Assembly (NCBI RefSeq): GCF_018100795.1
Contig: NZ_JAGJDY010000005.1
Span: 294,750-358,749, forward strand
DNA from: Alteromonas sp. MMG017
GTDB taxonomy: Bacteria; Pseudomonadota; Gammaproteobacteria; Enterobacterales; Alteromonadaceae
Direction of reading: 5' to 3'
DNA length: 64,000 bases
Position 1 is the first letter of the stretch. Every line of letters starts with the position of its first letter. The notes under the pieces were generated by a model that was not told the DNA's origin, ran no database searches, and saw only the letters and a program-made list of their open reading frames with translations. Positions 49,532 through 57,483 of the stretch are shown here, in pieces. A program made the translations under genes and the position numbers.

Positions 49532-49717
49532 CACTTCTTCACTTTTTTAAAATACCTAAAGGAACATAAAATAGCTATATAACTTGTTGTTACTATTGCT
49601 AATACTGCGTGGAAGCTTGTTTAAGGGTACTACTTGAAAGTACTATACACGCTATTTTGATTATCGTTCTATTATTCGAAGCGCAACCCAGTTGGTTAAC
49701 GTTTTCTTAATATAGTC

Positions 49718-49747
49718 ATTCTACAAATAAAGCGGCGCGTCGGATCA
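49718..49747 (-). promoter_or_regulatory. Candidate ECF (ChrR-partner) promoter of the lipid-modification operon
   Basis: On the minus strand: TGATCC (49747-49742), exactly 18 bases, TAGAAT (49723-49718). TGATCC is the -35 element recognised by Rhodobacter RpoE, the ChrR partner. The 305-base gap between 49535 and 49839 has no gene. Confidence 0.6.
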
Positions 49748-49783
49748 TTGCCCTTAGACTAAAGTGTGAAATTTTTTCCCTAG

Positions 49784-49813
49784 CGATCCAATTTGTTCAC
49801 AGTGGCGTAATTG
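49784..49813 (+). promoter_or_regulatory. Candidate ECF (ChrR-partner) promoter of the LON-domain/ECF transcript
   Basis: CGATCC (49784-49789), exactly 18 bases, TAATTG (49808-49813), 27 bases before the ATG at 49840. It mirrors the divergent minus-strand promoter 36 bases away. Confidence 0.6.
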
Positions 49814-49839
49814 CTTATGACTAGAAGAGTTAAGAGTTT

Positions 49840-50415
49840 ATGAGTAAGACACCCATTCCACTATTTCCGTTATCTGCCCATTTGCTTCCAGAAGGACGTA
49901 TGGCGTTACGCATTTTCGAGCCCAGATACACGCGCATGGTTAAGCAGGCATGCGCTGAAAACAAAGGGTTTGTGATGTGTATGCTAAACGCATCTGGCGA
50001 CAAATCGCGTAACGAGCATATTTATCCGATTGGTACCTACGCCAAGGTTGTTGACTTCGATTTACTCGATGATGGCTTGCTTGGCATAAAGGTTGCTGGA
50101 TTAGAGTTAGTTGAGGTATCTGATGTAGCAGTTGAATCAGATGGGTTACGTACAGGACATTGTCGTTCTGTCGCGCCTTGGAACTGCGAAATATCACCTC
50201 AGCAGTTAGCGCCTATAAATGAGCGTTTGAAAGAGATTTTTGCGAAGTATACGGAGATAGCATCACTTTATGAAGAAACCCGGTTTGACGACCCAATGTG
50301 GGTGTTAAGACGGTGGCTTGAGTTGTTACCTGTTGATGGTGGACAAAAGCAGCAGTTTCTAAAAGAGGGTGGTGGTAAGAACTTACTTAACTATCTGTAT
50401 GCGTTAATTCGGTAA
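49840..50415 (+). CDS. LON substrate-binding domain protein
   Basis: A 191-residue protein consisting of the Lon N-terminal (substrate-binding) domain: PIPLFPLSAHLLPEGRMALRIFEPRY near the start is diagnostic. No ATPase or protease domain follows. Such stand-alone LON domains are of unknown function. Its position in front of the ECF sigma gene and behind a candidate ECF promoter suggests it belongs to the same regulon. Confidence 0.85.
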   Translation: MSKTPIPLFPLSAHLLPEGRMALRIFEPRYTRMVKQACAENKGFVMCMLNASGDKSRNEHIYPIGTYAKVVDFDLLDDGLLGIKVAGLELVEVSDVAVESDGLRTGHCRSVAPWNCEISPQQLAPINERLKEIFAKYTEIASLYEETRFDDPMWVLRRWLELLPVDGGQKQQFLKEGGGKNLLNYLYALIR

Positions 50416-50544
50416 AACGAATTAAAAGATAATTTCTTAAATTCCATTAAACTATTGTAATGTGGAATTGGCGATTTTTTCGAACTTCTTTCATCGTTTG
50501 TTTGTAAAATATATTAATCGAATCGGATAAACGGACGAAACCTT

Positions 50545-51156
50545 ATGTTAGTTGGAATTCCTTTAGAACAAAGTAAGAGTACGATTAAACCGAAAGAATG
50601 CGCGGTTGAGATGTCAGATTACCTAGTAGAAGTTGCCCAAAAGCGTTGTAAAGTATCTTTCGCGCGGGTTTTTAACTATTTCGCTCCAAGACTTCGCTCA
50701 TACGCGTTAAAGCAGATGGGTAACGAAGCACTTGCAATGGAGCTAGTACAAGACACCATGTCGAACGTGTGGCAGAAAGCCCATTTGTTTAATGTAGAAA
50801 AAGGTTCGCCATCTACGTGGATTTTTACTATTGCTCGAAACATTCGTTTTGATATGCTTCGTAAGCTCCAAAATCGCAAAGAAGATGTGTGTTCTGATGA
50901 CCTATGGCCAGTATTATGCGAACAAACTGCTGACTTGAACGAAGCACCTCTTGATGAACAAGTCACGTTAGAGCAAATCGGTTATTTGTTCGAATCACTT
51001 CCTGTTAAACAGAAAGCAGTGATTGAAGCCATTTATATCGATGGTAAATCTCAGCAAGAAGTCGCTGATGAGTTAGATATCCCGCTAGGTACAGTTAAGT
51101 CGAGAACCCGCTTAGCACTTCAAAGATTAAAAGGTATGTTACAGACTAATGATTAG
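50545..51156 (+). CDS. ECF sigma factor, ChrR-associated (ECF11-like)
   Basis: A 203-residue ECF sigma factor. Region 2 runs FARVFNYFAPRLRSYALKQMG to STWIFTIARNIRFDMLRK; region 4 is ESLPVKQKAVIEAIYIDG to PLGTVKSRTRLALQRLKG. The start at 50545 gives a 20-residue extension before MSDYLVEVAQ, an alternative start. It overlaps the anti-sigma gene by 8 bases. Distinct from the rpoE at 13.4 kb; assignment to the singlet-oxygen group rests on the adjacent ChrR-type anti-sigma factor. Confidence 0.92.
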   Translation: MLVGIPLEQSKSTIKPKECAVEMSDYLVEVAQKRCKVSFARVFNYFAPRLRSYALKQMGNEALAMELVQDTMSNVWQKAHLFNVEKGSPSTWIFTIARNIRFDMLRKLQNRKEDVCSDDLWPVLCEQTADLNEAPLDEQVTLEQIGYLFESLPVKQKAVIEAIYIDGKSQQEVADELDIPLGTVKSRTRLALQRLKGMLQTND

Positions 51157-51877
51157 GTTCCACCCAAGTGCTCAACAACTCGTTTCATTTGTTGACGGAA
51201 ATTTGTCCCCAGCGGTCTCGCTGATGGTTTCTGCACATTGTGATATGTGCAGTACGTGTCAGCGATTTGTGGAACAAGAAACTGAGCGCCTAGCTGGTTC
51301 GTTACTAGAAGATAATGGTTTTAAACCAGTTGACCTTAAAGCCGATTACAGCGCAATGATTGCGCAAATTACCCAATCGCCTTCATCTGTTGAAGCCGAT
51401 ACCGGTTCACAACAGAATCAATCGCCCAGAAAGCAGAATATAAGCACAGAAGTCAGTATTGCTGCTAACGATTCTATTGACCTTGATGGTAGAAACTTTG
51501 TCCTGCCACGAACACTTCAGCGGTATAAAGAGAAGACCGGAGGTTGGTCTAGCTTGGTAGGTAAACTGTGGCAAGCCCCAGTAGATTTAGGTAGCCAAGG
51601 TGTAGCTAACTTTATTTACATGGGCAAAGGTGGAAGTGTTCCTGAACATACTCATCGAGGCACCGAATATACGTTAGTCATTAACGGCGAATTCAGTGAC
51701 GGGCTCAATAACTACGACTCTGGCGATTTTATTTTTATGGATGGCCAAAATACCCATACTCCACGTTCTGACAATGCTCAAGGCTGCTTGGTTTTCACAA
51801 TCGTCGATCAACCCTTACATTTTACTTCTGGTATAGCGCGCCTTCTCAATCCATTTAGCCATCTTTTCTTTCGCTAA
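51149..51877 (+). CDS. chrR: ChrR-type zinc/cupin anti-sigma factor
   Basis: A 242-residue protein. H5, H30, C34 and C37 match the zinc site of the Rhodobacter ChrR anti-sigma domain (H6, H31, C35, C38) with one-residue offset. The C-terminal cupin has H167, H169, E173 and H203, matching the second zinc site needed to sense singlet oxygen. The family binds its ECF partner in the cytoplasm and releases it on photo-oxidative stress. Between the two domains is a Gln/Ser-rich linker. Confidence 0.92.
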   Translation: MIRFHPSAQQLVSFVDGNLSPAVSLMVSAHCDMCSTCQRFVEQETERLAGSLLEDNGFKPVDLKADYSAMIAQITQSPSSVEADTGSQQNQSPRKQNISTEVSIAANDSIDLDGRNFVLPRTLQRYKEKTGGWSSLVGKLWQAPVDLGSQGVANFIYMGKGGSVPEHTHRGTEYTLVINGEFSDGLNNYDSGDFIFMDGQNTHTPRSDNAQGCLVFTIVDQPLHFTSGIARLLNPFSHLFFR

Positions 51878-51933
51878 CCTTTTGTAACAGTATCTTTTGT
51901 AGTTTTCTTAGTAATAGCTTAAAAATAAATGCA

Positions 51934-51968
51934 AAAAAAGCGCAGTTCGTTATGAACTGCGCTTTTTT
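51934..51968. terminator. Bidirectional terminator between chrR and bamD
   Basis: AAAAAAGCGCAGTTC and GAACTGCGCTTTTTT, a perfect 15-bp stem with a 5-base loop, between convergent genes. Confidence 0.9.
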
Positions 51969-51987
51969 GATCTAGCTATCAGAATTA

Positions 51988-52755
51988 TTAGCTAATAAAG
52001 TCACTTTCAGGAAAGTTTAGCTTTAATGTCTTCATTGCGTTTCCACGCAAATCATCCAAGCCTAATTGCTCGTAACTAGATACCATAATTTCAAGCGCTT
52101 GCTGAATTTGCGTGCTTTCAGGGAAGTGCTCAATAACATATCTACCACGATTAGCTGCTGCAACATATGCGTGTCTGCGCATGTAGAAGCGAGCAATAGC
52201 TATTTCGTATCGTGCTAGTCTGTCTTTAATATGAAGCATGCGCTTGCGAGCGTCTGCAGCATATTTGCTGTCAGGGTATTGCTGCATTAAGCGTCTGAAA
52301 TCTTCAAAAGCCTGACGAGATTTCGAAGGATCTCGGTCAGTCCTATCAATGTTCATCAAATCTTGAAACAGGTTACTGTCAGACTCCATGTTGGTAAGGC
52401 CGCGCATATAGTAGGCATAGTCAACATCTGAGTGGTTTGGATTAAGACGAATAAACCTATCGATAGTGGCCAACGTCTCATCACTTTTACCAGATTTGTA
52501 GTAACTGTAGATAAGGTCTAATTGTACTTGGTGCGAAAGCGGACCAAATGGATAGCGAGAGTCTAATGCACCTAATGTCTGGGCTGCAGCACTGAAGTTA
52601 CCCACTTCCATACTTTGCTTGGCTCTGTTATAAAGCTGTTGCGCACCCATATTAGCCATTACGGCTTTTTCTTCTTCGTCGGAGGAGCTACTACAGCCTG
52701 CGACAGATACCATTGCACCTAATAACACTGGTGCCAGTAATCGAATTGATTTCAT
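51988..52755 (-). CDS. bamD: Outer membrane assembly lipoprotein BamD
   Basis: A 255-residue lipoprotein of the BAM complex. The signal peptide ends in the lipobox VAGC with Cys21 as the lipidated residue. Five TPR-type repeats follow, with the LDLIYSYYKSGK, YYMRGL and RRHAYVAAANRG segments. Divergent from rluD, as in E. coli. Confidence 0.95.
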   Translation of the reverse strand: MKSIRLLAPVLLGAMVSVAGCSSSSDEEEKAVMANMGAQQLYNRAKQSMEVGNFSAAAQTLGALDSRYPFGPLSHQVQLDLIYSYYKSGKSDETLATIDRFIRLNPNHSDVDYAYYMRGLTNMESDSNLFQDLMNIDRTDRDPSKSRQAFEDFRRLMQQYPDSKYAADARKRMLHIKDRLARYEIAIARFYMRRHAYVAAANRGRYVIEHFPESTQIQQALEIMVSSYEQLGLDDLRGNAMKTLKLNFPESDFIS

Positions 52756-52923
52756 AATAGTTCTTTTTTCCTGCTAAACAGTATTGATTACTTCGCTGTC
52801 TAAGCTCATGTTCTCGTATTCTAACGTACTCGCGATGATAAAAACCATACAAATTCGTAAACAACGCAGTGTACCGATTGAAAGCTTGTTATAATACCCT
52901 TTTTACACTTAATAATCGGTGTT

Positions 52924-53907
52924 ATGACACAGTCGGACAACACATTACAATTAGAAGCAACCACAGGGGCTGAGCACTTTAGTCTTCGGTTAGATCAGGT
53001 TTTAGCTGATTTGTTCCCTGAATATTCACGTTCTAAGCTAAAAACTTGGATCCAAGGCGGAAATGTGTCCGTTGATGGACAGGTTATCACAGTACCACGC
53101 CATAAAATGCAAATGGACGAGGTGGTGACTGTTAGCGCTGAAATAGAAGTGCAGGTCACTAGCCAACCGCAAGATATTGCGCTGGATATTGTTTATGAAG
53201 ATGAACATATCTTAGTGATTAATAAACCTGCTGACTTAGTGGTTCATCCTGGCGCGGGCAACCCAAGTGGCACCGTACTTAACGCATTACTTAATCATGT
53301 TCCTGAAATTGATAAAGTGCCGCGAGCAGGTATAGTGCACCGTTTAGATAAAGATACAACGGGCTTGATGGTAGTAGCGAAAACAATACCTGCACAAACC
53401 CACCTTGTAGATCAGCTGCAAACCCGAGTGATGAGCCGCGAGTATGAAGCCGTTGCTATGGGAACCATGGTAGCTGGTGGCGTGGTAGATGAGCCTATTG
53501 GCCGTCATGCAACTAAGCGTACACACATGGCTGTGCGTGAAAACGGTAAACCTGCAGTGACTCACTTTCGTGTCATTGAGAAGTTTCGTGCTTATACGCA
53601 TTTGCGCTTAAAGCTGGAAACGGGCAGGACTCACCAAATTCGTGTGCATATGGCCCACATTAAGCATCCGTTGCTAGGCGATCCTACCTATAGTGGTAGA
53701 CCACGCTTACCAAAAGGTGCATCTGATGACTTTATCAACACTTTACGAGGTTTCCAGCGCCAAGCTTTACACGCAGCTCAGCTTTCTTTATATCATCCTG
53801 AAACGGAAGAGTGGATGACATGGCAAGCGCCACTACCGCAAGATATGCAAGATTTATTAGCGGCGGTACGCTTAGACTCTAAAGAAAACCCTGAAGATAT
53901 GATCTAA
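52924..53907 (+). CDS. rluD: 23S rRNA pseudouridine synthase RluD
   Basis: A 327-residue enzyme making pseudouridines 1911, 1915 and 1917 in 23S rRNA. N-terminal S4 RNA-binding domain (SRSKLKTWIQGGNVSVDG); catalytic Asp in HRLDKDTTGLMVVAK; GRTHQIRVHMAHIKHPLLGDPTY is diagnostic. pgeF follows after 58 bases. Confidence 0.97.
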   Translation: MTQSDNTLQLEATTGAEHFSLRLDQVLADLFPEYSRSKLKTWIQGGNVSVDGQVITVPRHKMQMDEVVTVSAEIEVQVTSQPQDIALDIVYEDEHILVINKPADLVVHPGAGNPSGTVLNALLNHVPEIDKVPRAGIVHRLDKDTTGLMVVAKTIPAQTHLVDQLQTRVMSREYEAVAMGTMVAGGVVDEPIGRHATKRTHMAVRENGKPAVTHFRVIEKFRAYTHLRLKLETGRTHQIRVHMAHIKHPLLGDPTYSGRPRLPKGASDDFINTLRGFQRQALHAAQLSLYHPETEEWMTWQAPLPQDMQDLLAAVRLDSKENPEDMI

Positions 53908-53965
53908 TCAGTGCAACCGGAATGTCTGAATCACCAATATTAGCTACTGCGCAGCGGAATTCGGT

Positions 53966-54700
53966 ATGATAACGCCTCAATGGAATAGCCCTAAAAACGT
54001 GGTGGCTTACACTACCACCCGTGATGGCAGTGGCTGTAACAATGAAGGCGTGGCCGCCAGTCGTGGGGAGTTTGCCCAGTGTAATGTTGGCGATCACGTA
54101 GGTGATGATAAGGACGCTGTGGCATTAAATCGCGCTAGTTTACCCTACGCGAATGCGATTACGTGGTTAAATCAGGTTCACGGAAATCATGTTATAACGT
54201 TGCCTTCAGCCCAGACAGAAGGGGATGCAGCTTTTACCACAAGTACTAGGCATTTTTGTGCTGTCATGACAGCCGACTGCGTACCTGTTCTTATTTGTGA
54301 TAATGCGGGTAAAGAAGTAGCTGCCGTGCATGCCGGATGGAAAGGGCTTGAATCTGCAATTATCAGCCGCACAGTAAGTCACTTTTCAAGCCAAGCTTCA
54401 GATTTGATGGCTTGGATTGGGCCGGCTATTTGTCAGCAGTGTTATGAGGTAGACGCCGCGTTAGCACAACGTTTTGCTGACTACCCATCAGCAATATCTC
54501 AAGGTGATATACCGTATAAATTTCAATTGGATTTACCCGCCATTGCTGCCCAACAATTAGCATCATTAAATGTTGGTACCGTAATTAATAGTCAGCTTTG
54601 CACCTATTGCAATGAAAAACAGTTTTATTCCCACCGAAGAACCACGCATCAAGGCAAGCCATCTACCGGGCGAATGGTAAGTGTAATAGGTTTGCGCTAA
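53966..54700 (+). CDS. pgeF: YfiH/PgeF-type (multicopper-like) peptidoglycan-editing factor
   Basis: A 244-residue protein of the YfiH family. The metal-site motifs LNQVHGNHV, MTADCVPVLI and AVHAGWKGL, and the C-terminal CTYCNEKQFYSHRR, are intact. E. coli PgeF removes L-Ser wrongly used in peptidoglycan; other homologues are described as purine nucleoside phosphorylases or laccases. The rluD-pgeF-clpB order is conserved. Confidence 0.93.
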   Translation: MITPQWNSPKNVVAYTTTRDGSGCNNEGVAASRGEFAQCNVGDHVGDDKDAVALNRASLPYANAITWLNQVHGNHVITLPSAQTEGDAAFTTSTRHFCAVMTADCVPVLICDNAGKEVAAVHAGWKGLESAIISRTVSHFSSQASDLMAWIGPAICQQCYEVDAALAQRFADYPSAISQGDIPYKFQLDLPAIAAQQLASLNVGTVINSQLCTYCNEKQFYSHRRTTHQGKPSTGRMVSVIGLR

Positions 54701-54731
54701 ATCAAAGGTTTACGAAACTTTATTTGTTTCT

Positions 54732-54758
54732 CTTGAATCTTATTCAATAAGCTCCCAT
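54732..54758 (+). promoter_or_regulatory. Sigma-32 heat-shock promoter of clpB
   Basis: CTTGAA (54732-54737) and CCCAT (54754-54758) separated by 16 bases match the sigma-32 consensus CTTGAA/CCCAT, about 40 bases before the clpB ATG. Confidence 0.72.
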
Positions 54759-54799
54759 AACTAATGCATAGGGTATTTTGACATCATTAGGGTTTAGCC

Positions 54800-57376
54800 A
54801 TGCGATTAGACAGATTCACCAATAAGTTCCAACTTGCCATTTCGGATGCTCAATCTTTAGCGCTTGGGCGCGATCATCAATATATTGAACCTGTACATTT
54901 AATGACGGCTTTGCTGAACCAGCAAGGCGGCTCGGTGCGACCCGTACTCGACCAAGCTAATGTAAATGTGAATGCACTGCGCTCGGCGTTAAGTGAAGCG
55001 GTTGACCGTATTGCTAGCGTAGATGGTATCGGCGGTGACGTTCAGCTAAGTAAACAAAGTGGCATTTTGCTTAATCTGTGCGACAAAATCGCTCAGCAGC
55101 GTAAAGACGAATACATTACTTCTGAAATTTTCGTACTTGCCGCTATTCAAGATAACGGTCGATTAGGCGAAATTTTAAAGCAGCTTAACATTACCAAAGA
55201 TAACGTAGAAAACGCTATCGATTCCATGCGAGGCGGGCAAACTGTAAACGATCCTAATGCAGAAGACGTGCGCCAAGCACTAGAAAAATTCACCACCGAT
55301 TTAACTGAGCGCGCAGAACAAGGCAAGCTAGACCCTGTTATTGGTCGCGACGATGAAATCCGTCGTGCAGTGCAAGTTTTGCAACGTAGAACTAAAAATA
55401 ACCCCGTGTTAATTGGTGAGCCTGGGGTAGGTAAAACCGCCATTGTTGAAGGCTTAGCCCAGCGTATTATCAACGGTGAAGTGCCAGAAGGCCTTAAGAA
55501 TAAACGGGTACTTTCCCTTGATATGGGAGCGCTGGTGGCGGGCGCAAAATATCGCGGAGAATTTGAAGAACGCCTTAAAGCCGTACTCAATGAATTGGCT
55601 AAAGAAGAAGGGCGAGTAATTTTATTCGTCGACGAACTGCACACCATGGTTGGCGCCGGAAAAGGCGACGGTGCTATGGATGCGGGGAATATGTTAAAAC
55701 CCGCGCTAGCCCGAGGTGAATTGCACTGTGTGGGCGCCACAACCCTTGATGAATATCGCCAATATATTGAAAAAGACGCAGCCCTTGAACGCCGATTCCA
55801 AAAAGTCGTGGTTGATGAACCTAGTGTAGAAGACACTATTGCTATATTACGTGGGTTGAAAGAGCGTTATGAGCTGCATCACTCGGTAGATATTACTGAC
55901 CCCGCCATTGTTGCGGCGGCCAGTTTATCTCACCGATATATCAGCGATAGGCAACTTCCTGATAAAGCTATTGATTTGATTGATGAAGCAGCTTCGAGCA
56001 TTCGCATTCAAATTGATTCAAAGCCTGAAGATATGGACAGGTTAGAGCGTCGTATTATTCAATTGAAATTAGAAGAGCAAGCGCTTGCCAAAGAAACCGA
56101 TGATGCCAGTCATAAACGATTAGAAATGATTGAGTTAGAGCGTGAGCAAGCTGAAACTAAATATAATGACTTTGAAAAAGTATGGCTTGATGAAAAAGAA
56201 GCCATGCAAGGTACGCAGACTATTAAGTCGTCGCTAGAGCAAGCGAAACTCGATTTAGAAATTGCGCGAAGAGCATCTGATTTAAATCGGATGTCTGAGT
56301 TACAGTACGGCAGAATTCCAGAATTAGAGGCTAAGCTAGAACGGGCATCTGAAAATGAAACCCGAGAAACTAAGCTGGTGAAAAACAAAGTTACCGATGT
56401 TGAAATTGCCGATGTATTGTCCCGTTGGACGGGGATCCCAGTGGCCAAAATGCTGGAAGGCGAGCGTGACAAACTACTCAAAATGGAAGACGTATTACAC
56501 AAACGTGTAGTAGGGCAGGGGGAAGCGGTTGAGGCAGTGTCTAACGCCATCAGGCGTTCTCGAGCAGGCCTTGCCGATCCTAATCGCCCTATCGGCTCTT
56601 TCCTATTTCTGGGGCCAACAGGGGTGGGGAAAACTGAGTTATGTAAAGCATTAGCCGGTTTCATGTTCGACACTGAAGATGCCATGGTGCGTATTGATAT
56701 GTCGGAATTTATGGAACGTCACTCTGTGGCCCGTTTAGTTGGAGCGCCTCCTGGTTATGTAGGGTATGAAGAAGGCGGCTATTTAACTGAAGCGGTGCGC
56801 AGAAAGCCTTATTCAGTTATTTTGCTCGACGAAGTAGAAAAAGCACACCCTGATGTTTTTAATATCTTACTACAGGTATTAGACGACGGTCGCTTAACCG
56901 ATGGGCAAGGTCGCACAGTTGATTTCAAAAACACCGTAGTGATCATGACGTCCAACTTAGGCTCTGACATTATTCAAACGCAACATGAAGAAAGTCAGTA
57001 CGAAGAAATGAAAGCGTCAGTAATGTCGGTGGTAGGGCAGCATTTCCGCCCTGAATTTATCAACCGAGTTGATGACATTGTGGTATTCCACCCACTTGGC
57101 AAAGACGAAATTAAATCAATCGCCAAAATTCAACTGGCAGCACTGCGTGCTAGATTAGTAGAAAAAGGCTACAAGCTTAATTTATCTGGCGCAGCTATGG
57201 ATAAACTTGCTGATGCTGGCTTCGATCCTGTATACGGTGCACGGCCACTTAAACGGGCGATTCAGGTTCATATAGAAAATCCACTCGCACAAAAGTTACT
57301 TTCAGGTGATTTGGTGCCAGATTCTGTTATCAGAATAGATGTAGATAATGAAAAGCTAGTGATTTCAAATCAGTGA
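54800..57376 (+). CDS. clpB: ATP-dependent disaggregase ClpB
   Basis: An 858-residue hexameric AAA+ chaperone that dissolves aggregates with DnaK. N-domain; first Walker [10 protein letters not shown]; coiled-coil middle domain (residues about 405-525); second Walker [10 protein letters not shown] and Walker [13 protein letters not shown]; complete C-terminal domain ([12 protein letters not shown]). Normal length. Confidence 0.97.
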   Translation: MRLDRFTNKFQLAISDAQSLALGRDHQYIEPVHLMTALLNQQGGSVRPVLDQANVNVNALRSALSEAVDRIASVDGIGGDVQLSKQSGILLNLCDKIAQQRKDEYITSEIFVLAAIQDNGRLGEILKQLNITKDNVENAIDSMRGGQTVNDPNAEDVRQALEKFTTDLTERAEQGKLDPVIGRDDEIRRAVQVLQRRTKNNPVLIGEPGVGKTAIVEGLAQRIINGEVPEGLKNKRVLSLDMGALVAGAKYRGEFEERLKAVLNELAKEEGRVILFVDELHTMVGAGKGDGAMDAGNMLKPALARGELHCVGATTLDEYRQYIEKDAALERRFQKVVVDEPSVEDTIAILRGLKERYELHHSVDITDPAIVAAASLSHRYISDRQLPDKAIDLIDEAASSIRIQIDSKPEDMDRLERRIIQLKLEEQALAKETDDASHKRLEMIELEREQAETKYNDFEKVWLDEKEAMQGTQTIKSSLEQAKLDLEIARRASDLNRMSELQYGRIPELEAKLERASENETRETKLVKNKVTDVEIADVLSRWTGIPVAKMLEGERDKLLKMEDVLHKRVVGQGEAVEAVSNAIRRSRAGLADPNRPIGSFLFLGPTGVGKTELCKALAGFMFDTEDAMVRIDMSEFMERHSVARLVGAPPGYVGYEEGGYLTEAVRRKPYSVILLDEVEKAHPDVFNILLQVLDDGRLTDGQGRTVDFKNTVVIMTSNLGSDIIQTQHEESQYEEMKASVMSVVGQHFRPEFINRVDDIVVFHPLGKDEIKSIAKIQLAALRARLVEKGYKLNLSGAAMDKLADAGFDPVYGARPLKRAIQVHIENPLAQKLLSGDLVPDSVIRIDVDNEKLVISNQ

Positions 57377-57413
57377 TTAGTTAGCTATGCCGCGAAAATA
57401 AGCGTGTAGATAA

Positions 57414-57452
57414 AAAAAAGCCACACATCTTGGTAGATAGTGTGGCTTTTTT
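57414..57452. terminator. Bidirectional terminator between clpB and prsT
   Basis: AAAAAAGCCACAC and GTGTGGCTTTTTT pair, with a few additional pairs (ATCT/AGAT) in the loop, between convergent genes. Confidence 0.87.
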
Positions 57453-57483
57453 ATATATAAAGTAAAAAAGTTAACGAGCGTAA

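Noticed and set aside
55147..56685. Two long minus-strand open frames within clpB
   Set aside because: Ser/Pro-rich shadow translations of a strongly conserved gene.
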